NCBI GenBank assembly: GCA_963377175.1
Contig: CAUJNA010003800.1
Coordinates: 164,001-228,000 of the forward strand
Source of the DNA: Effrenium voratum
Lineage: Eukaryota > Sar > Dinophyceae > Suessiales > Symbiodiniaceae
DNA length: 64,000 nucleotides
Direction: 5' to 3'
The notes beneath the pieces are model-generated. The model made no database searches. It saw nothing but the letters and a program-made list of their open reading frames with translations, and was not told the origin of the DNA. Positions 57,900-64,000 of this stretch are shown one piece after another. Every line of letters starts with the position of its first letter. Within the stretch, counting starts at the first letter, position 1. The position numbers were made by a program, and so were the translations under genes.

Positions 57900-60740
57900 A
57901 GTTGAGGCGTGGGCTGGGCTTGAAAGGAGCCGCTGGGCTTTAAGAAAGAGAAGAAAAAAAATGGAAAAAAAAGAAGAAAAAAAAAACAGCTTCCCCAAGC
58001 TGGGCCTTTCAAGTATTGTGCATGCCCGCATGTTCCTGCAGTGTCCTCCACACATGCTCACCTAGTGCGACTCAAACACTATAATCACAATCAAACATTA
58101 GAGGCCGCAAGTTGCGGATGGTTCCGAAAAACCAGCCAAGCCTCTTCGGCAAGTTGCCCAACCCCCCCTCCGCCCCCCGCCCCCCCCTTCCCTCCAAGAC
58201 CCTCTGACGGTCAAGGCGCAAGAGCCTTGGGACCGCCGGCAAAATCTTCGGCAGGTTTGTCGGACCTTGCCAGCTCTGTCTATTGCACCTTCGAATCGCA
58301 CTCGTCTCCTAGGGTTTACCGACGGCCAACACTTAATTGGTGCGGCCAGGTGGGCGGGATATCTTGGTTTTTGCGCCGTGTCCCTCCCAGCCAGGATCAC
58401 AATGTTGTTTCATTGGCTCAAGACCTGGCCGTACTGCAAAGGGCCTAAACTGGGCACGGCGAGGTGATTGCTCCATTGGCATTTGCTGGTACTAGCATCT
58501 TAATCTTACATGTTGATGAACCCCAAACATCTGGCCTTTGGTTCCCATCGGCAGTTGCACGCCATGGGTCAATGTCAAGACCGTCCATTGGACGGGCGGA
58601 ATGGATGCTACACATCAGTGCGTCTCTACCCTGTACCGCCGCTTGCTTTGTTGCCGTTTCGGAAATGCGTCCAACATGGGATTTAGCCCCACAAACATCC
58701 ACAAACTGAAGGTCAATCTCCCAAAAGCATGAACGCCAACCAACATTGAGCTCTCATTCTCGCGAACATGTTGGCCAAAAGTTCATAACAGAGTCATCGA
58801 CAGTATGGTGGAGCAACTGTGGAAGGTAGCAGCAGCAGCAACGTCCAAGCAGCACTCCTTCAAGATGGCAGGTGTCACCCTGAGCCCTGGGAAAATTCTG
58901 GCCGGCAATGGCCGTGGCCAGTCGCTGGCAGTCCGAGCCACACCTTCGACATGTTGAAGCCGAGCCCTGACGGGCGCTTCCTGGTTTTGGCTCTCCTTGG
59001 CTCCAATCAGGAAACTCCCTCCATGCTCAAGCCGCGAAAGGCGCCGTTGCGATCCCATCCCAATCCAAAAGACAAACCATTCATCCAATGCTGGATCCCG
59101 GGGCTTGAAGCATTGAACGTGCGATCGCTTTGCAATCCAGAAAGCTCCGGCAGTCTGCGCAACCCAAGCGTCGCTCTTGCTGCAAGCGCTACAGCAGAGA
59201 GGCAGCCGGCGCTGGACCTGCTGTGCTTCAGAGCTTTCTCGGGGAACAGTCTTGCAACTTTTCAAGATGAAACAGGCGCTTTTCGGCTTCCCACCAATGG
59301 TTTGGATTGGTACGGGTGGTTTCCCAGGGGTTCAAATCCCCAAACAATTAATTGAAGCACTAATGAGGGGTGAGCTTGGCTAAGGAGTTGATAAAAGGCC
59401 AGTCTTGCACGAGGCAGCCTGTCAGTATCTAAAATGCGCAACACCAGAAGGAAGGGTACACATCCTTGCAAGCAATCAGTTTTTCGTGCCACGTGCCTGC
59501 CTGAAGCTGGTACACGGGCCAGCCAATACCAAAAAACCACCCAGGCTCGATGAGAACGTGTAATCAAGACATCCCCCCTTTGCCAAGGCCTCCAGTGACT
59601 CCAGTGGAGTGGTGCAGCAAGCGAACTCCTGCGCACGTGCTCGTCTGCATGACTCCCCTCAAGCAGATACATGAATGCAGTCTGCCCAAAGCATGTTTTG
59701 CAGCTGGCACAGCGCTGCAAAGCGCGTCCTGGGCCTGGGCGTACCCCTGCCCGATGGCCCTGCCGGACGTCATTGGCTTGACGGCTAAGCGTTCATGTCC
59801 AGAAAGATGCGTTGCACCTGCCCTTCTTTTTTGCAAGAGCAACTTACGGACCAGACCAGGCCATCAAAACATTTAACAAGGAGCTTTGCGAAGGTTGTCG
59901 GCCCCAGTTCCCAGTTACACGCTCAGCACCCGACTCAGCGGGCTGCTAATGCCCTTCCCAAGTGGCAGGACCTCAAGTCAACAACAGTCTTTCGCACGGC
60001 ATCGGCTTGCCCCAAGGTCGGCACCAGCTCCATCGTTTGGGAGGCAGTAAGCACTTGAGCCAAATATTAAGCTTCCACGCACCTCCAACTCCTCCGCAAC
60101 GGTTCCAGGCAACGTTGACCATCACCGGAGAGCCGCATCTGCAGCATTGCAGGCGTAAATGAACAAACAAAAACTTGCTCAGCCTCTTCCGATTGCTGTA
60201 TACACAGCGGTGCGATACTCCAAATTGCCCAAGCTGACATGTCCCCTCGGCCGTATCTTTTCCACGCCGAGCTCCAGGTTGCAGTCTGGCTCCGCTGCGA
60301 CTGTGCGCAGAGAACCTCTGTAGATCATTGGCGCGCCCATGAAGTCCTATGTCCAGCCACGTTCACAGCACCCGAGGGTATCACTTGCAACCCGTTGCAA
60401 ATCCCAGGTGTCCCCGGGATCACTCCACCATAGCTCACATAACCCCTTAACAATTGGTGTGTGTGTGTGTGCGCGATAAATCAATGGACATGCTTTGCAA
60501 TAGCCAACCCAACGTGAATCACGGATTGTCGGGCCCCGCAGTGGCTTGGGCCATCACTCGCCAGACCTCGGCAACGAACTGAAACCAGCTGGACTACACT
60601 TGAAGCCCAAGCTACCGTGAGAGAAAGAAACAGTGGGATCCCAGGCTTGCCTGTGTTCACCATGGTTTTTTTGCAGATTCTACTTTTCTTTGGAAGACGC
60701 ACAGCCCACAGCAACAAGAGTCGCCCACAGGCTCTAGCCC
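57900..60740. other. No assignable gene
   Basis: Open frames of about 160-178 codons overlap on both strands at 58783-59355; neither shows a known domain, and each may be chance or an unrecognised exon. A-rich (57950-57985) and C-rich (58160-58195) tracts are present. Confidence 0.45.
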
Positions 60741-60746
60741 AAAAGC

Positions 60747-63700
60747 CTAAGTCTTCGCCCAGAAGCTTCTTCTCCTTCTCCTTCTCCTTCTCCGCACTCT
60801 TGGAGCGCTCCTTGCTGCGGCTTCGGTCCCGTCGCCGGCTGCGGCTGCGGCGGCGGCTACGGCTCCGATCCCGGCGCCGGCTGCGGCTGCGGCGGTCCTA
60901 GGGCGAAGGCCAGCGAGCTTTCGGTATGTCAATGGTTGGGCCTGGTCGCTGGTCTCAACTTTGCTCTTGCCCATGCTACGTGCCAAGTCTCTGTCATGTT
61001 CAGCAAGCATGGGCAACAAACCGCGGCAAAATGCGACGACCCTCATCAAGCATGCCAAGCAGAACGAACGCCGGACAAGGAAAACCAAATACACGCTCTC
61101 AGTAGGGCTGCGCTCACCCGCCTGCCGGTTGTCGCCGCGATTGTCGCCGCGCTTTTCGCCGCGGTTGTCTCCACGGTTGTCTTCGCGGTTCTCGCGGCCC
61201 TGGCAAACTAGGGCGACTCTCTGCTGTGTGACCTAGCTGTGGGGAATTGGTTCGTTTCAGCGACACACTGGCAAGTCCGGATGGCTGCCTGGGAAGCAAA
61301 GTTTCAAAGGGCCTCCCAAAAACAAAACCAACGAATTATTGCTTCACACAAACGATGCACACACCAGAAACGCGCAGAATCACAAACCACCTGCCCACTC
61401 CGTGTTTATTCTTGGCGACGCATTGCCAAACCGTCTCCGCATGCCACTGCTCCCAAGTGCTCCCCAATTGGGCCTTGCCGCTGCCCTTTTCGCCGCCCTT
61501 CTGTGGACGCTCAGGCGGATCAGCTAAATTCTCGTTGTCAATGAGTGGCCGTGCGATCTTGCCTTGGCTTTCCGCATGCGCTCCCTGCTGCAAAAGGCCC
61601 GGCCAGTAGCCGTAGCCGTGGCAAGGCCACCTGCAAGCTCATGCAAGCTCTCTCATGCCGGCCGAGGTGCACAGCATGGACGATGGATTGGAGCAGTTGT
61701 CCAAGTGCTTCTTGATCTTCACCAGGATCTCGTCCTTGTCCTCCGCCCGCTTCTCGATGATCTCCCGGAGCTTGGACTTGGCATCATCGTCCAGGCGGTA
61801 CCTCAAGGCTCGAGGCTTGCACCAGCCACCGGGTGGCTGAGGCCTTCCCGGGACAAGGGTGAAGGTCCCGTTTTCAAAAAGCTTATTTAAGATGGTGACG
61901 TGATTGTGAACAAGGCGAACCTGTGCTTCAATTGAGCATCCAAAGAGTAGTTGTGTTTTCCCCGAGGCAAAAAAACCAAGACGTTCATCACCGGTGCGTG
62001 CAATTTGGCCTTGACAAAATGCTGACCTGGAGGGCGCAAAGGCTTATCTGCCCAGGAGCTTGTCCATTACCCGCTCCGCCTCCGACAAATCCGGCAGCTC
62101 CTTCGAGGCAGGCGCGAAACAGGGCACAGCGCTTGCTTTCTTTGGCTGCCAGCTGAAGGCCAGGCTCACGACACTAAGAGGCTGCCCGGTCATTGCTTAC
62201 TGCCTCGCTTTGCATGGCGGGGGCCTTCAGGGCAGTGAGCCCTGTTTCCATCTCGCCCCTGAACATTGCTTGCCACTCAAAGGTTCGAAGCCCTTCAGCT
62301 TGTCCACCCTTCCTCTCGGCCCCCCTCTCCTCCACCTCGCCCTCCAGCAGCTTACCCACCAGCAAAGTGGCCAGAGCATTGGCCCGCTTGCAATGCCGCA
62401 AGTGCTGCTCAATGGTGTTCAGGTCCTCGCGGTCGGAAAGAAGCGGCAAGCAGCCCCAGTCATTGCTTGGTCGTTGTCGGTTTAATGTGGTTGTTTCGGG
62501 GTCTCTCCTGTGTCAAGCCCGGAATGACCACTCTACGTTGCTCGACAGGGGAAGGCGAGCAACCAACAGATAGTGAGGTGGCCGTGCCTCTACATGAAAC
62601 ACAGGCACAGGAGTCAGGCAACTCCCACGTGACATCCGCAAATTCATTAGAACACTCACTGCCGAACAAGGCAAATCGGGGGGAAGCTCTGCTGGGGTGT
62701 GCCCGTCCTTGTGCATGCGGTCGATTTCCCCATCCTTCTTCCGCCGGTGGATCAGCTCGGTGAATCTGGAGGCTACCGGGTCATCCAACTTAAACTTCCG
62801 GGCCAGCCGCTCCACTTCTTTGTCGGGCTTAACCTGCCGGCACGTGCCCAATGCGGCCTTTCGAACCCCGCATGCCAGTCGTTTTGACCCACAGCCATGC
62901 GACTCTTTGAACCACCGCAAAAATGTACATGGTGGTTGCACCAACGGTTGCGGTGGACATCTGGCATTTAACAATGAAGTAGCGGACGCAGTGAGTAGAA
63001 CGGCACACGGAAACTTAAGTCCCCCGTTGCCGGTACAAGCTGGTTCTTGTTAAACTGTGGGGTAAGGTCCTAAGGTAGCTTTCGGGTGCCAGACCTGCTT
63101 GCCGTATGCTACATTCTCAGCGAACGGAAAGATCGAAAGATGCTCTATCGTGGCCTCAAGTCAAAAGAGACACAACCGAAATTGTCCAATGAGAAGCCCA
63201 AGCCATGCCCTTGTGAAGCTCGACAACCTTGACGAAAACTCGAAGTTGTCCATCAAGGACCATTCAAGGACCCTTTTTAGAGCCGCCTTCCCAATGAAGC
63301 GGCCACTCTCCATCTCACCGATCTTGACCGTCAGAAGCCCAGTGGGGCTGCGGGCCCGCTCCAAGGTCTCGTACAACTTCTCCAAATCCTCCGCCTTGGT
63401 GTCCTGCCGCTTCAGCATGGTCTCGTTGAGTCTCTTGATCCACCGGTCCTCGATATTGAAATAGTCCTCGGTGCAAGGAAGGGAACGGGAAGGCGAACAA
63501 AAAGATCAGCGAATTGCCAGAGCAGTAAAGATTCCAAGGAAGGGGTGCCTTCAACGCGAAAAAAGTATCAGCGAATCGCGAGCAAAGCAAAGACTGTTAC
63601 CAACAAATGCCGAGAGACACACAGCTCCTGGACTTCTGGATCAATGTCCTCGTCGGTTGGCTCTAGATGAGACGGCCTAACAGTCTCTTTCCGAATATTT

Positions 63701-64000
63701 TTCATGACCTCAGCGGCAATGGTGGTTCCGCGCTGCATGCCCTGCTGCATTTGCTGCATCTGCTGCATTTGCTGCATGCCCTGCATCATCATCATCATCA
63801 TGGGGTTCATCATGGGGTTCATGCCCCCCATCATGCCCTGCATGCCTGGCATGCCACCTTGGCCGGACGGCGGCGTCATCATACCTGGCATGCCGCCTGG
63901 CATGCCGCCTGGCATGCCGCCTGGCATGCCGCCTGGCATGCCACCTGGCATGCCACCTGGCATGCCACCTGGCATGTTGCCCGGCATGTTGCCCGGCATG
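60747..64000 (-). CDS. SR-type protein with MPGGM repeats and a threefold helical module (5' end outside window)
   Basis: Exons: ~63626-64000 (MPGGM repeats, Met/Gln-rich stretch, [18 protein letters not shown]), 63287-63466, 62708-62833, 62336-62425, 62048-62100, 61671-61801, 61474-61562, 61122-61199 (RGD repeats) and 60747-60897 (RS dipeptides such as [12 protein letters not shown], then a KEKEKE tail). Phases agree at each joint examined. Three modules of roughly 65-75 residues repeat: [20 protein letters not shown]..., [20 protein letters not shown]... and [20 protein letters not shown]..., each followed by a second helix pair. An RGD/SR tail suggests RNA binding or splicing-related work in the nucleus; no RRM is visible. 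Family not recognised. The stop codon is not located. Confidence 0.78.
63884..64000 (-). repeat. 12-bp coding repeat (PGGM)
   Basis: About nine tandem 12-bp units (catgccgcctgg/catgccacctgg on the plus strand) encoding PGGM in the SR-type protein, continuing past the window end, and followed by ATG/CAG-rich coding repeats at 63740-63810. Confidence 0.95.

Noticed and set aside
59310..59350. tRNA-like T-arm (aggggttcaaatcccc)
   Set aside because: The T-stem and loop look good, but there is no room for a proper D-arm and anticodon arm before it and no pairing acceptor stem.
58783..59355. Overlapping ORFs of 160 and 178 codons on opposite strands
   Set aside because: Neither shows a domain, compositional bias or splice-site support, so neither is called as a gene.

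Overview
This window looks like nuclear DNA of a dinoflagellate, most like the Suessiales/Symbiodiniaceae. The main evidence is splicing. When exons of recognisable conserved proteins are joined so that the protein alignment and reading phase both work, most introns begin with GC or GA rather than GT, and almost all end in AG followed by an exonic G. Every gene I can support lies on the minus strand, as in dinoflagellate unidirectional gene clusters. Exons are very short (often 15-60 codons), introns are long and repeat-rich, and there are many minisatellites. The genus cannot be fixed from sequence alone.

Layout. Bases 1-13030 and 21319-34434 are two almost identical copies of one ~13 kb block. 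The first copy runs into a 100-N gap (13031-13130) and stops being traceable there. Each copy holds a cytosine-5 DNA methyltransferase gene (3' end cut by the window edge in copy 1, catalytic core complete in copy 2), an unassigned 64-codon-scale exon, a degenerate ACCTCAAAA-type repeat field, a short proline-rich ORF, a 76/58-bp satellite array and the 3' end of an unidentified gene. The unidentified gene continues upstream only in copy 2 (33685 to about 36942). Between the copies are an unidentified gene with a 237-codon exon (13313-14990), a gene joining an HMG-box-like segment to a protein kinase domain (15973-17607), a 51-bp minisatellite (17870-19010) and a lysine-rich exon (20011-20133).

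From 37 kb to the end: a largely empty stretch; MCM7, the replicative helicase subunit, in at least 24 exons (39638 to beyond 48106); G-run repeats (48478-49380); a small gene of unknown product (50851-52117) with a perfect 25-bp inverted repeat beside it; an organellar-type peptide deformylase (53753-57896 and upstream); and the 3' part of a gene for an MPGGM-, RGD- and SR-rich protein with a threefold internal helical repeat (60747 to the window end).

The genes do not form an obvious pathway. They are housekeeping and chromatin functions (DNA replication, DNA methylation, N-terminal methionine processing, RNA-binding-type SR protein, signalling kinase) read in one direction. Exon limits were set by hand from phase and protein alignment, so they are inferences; the protein family calls for MCM7, deformylase, kinase and methyltransferase are secure.
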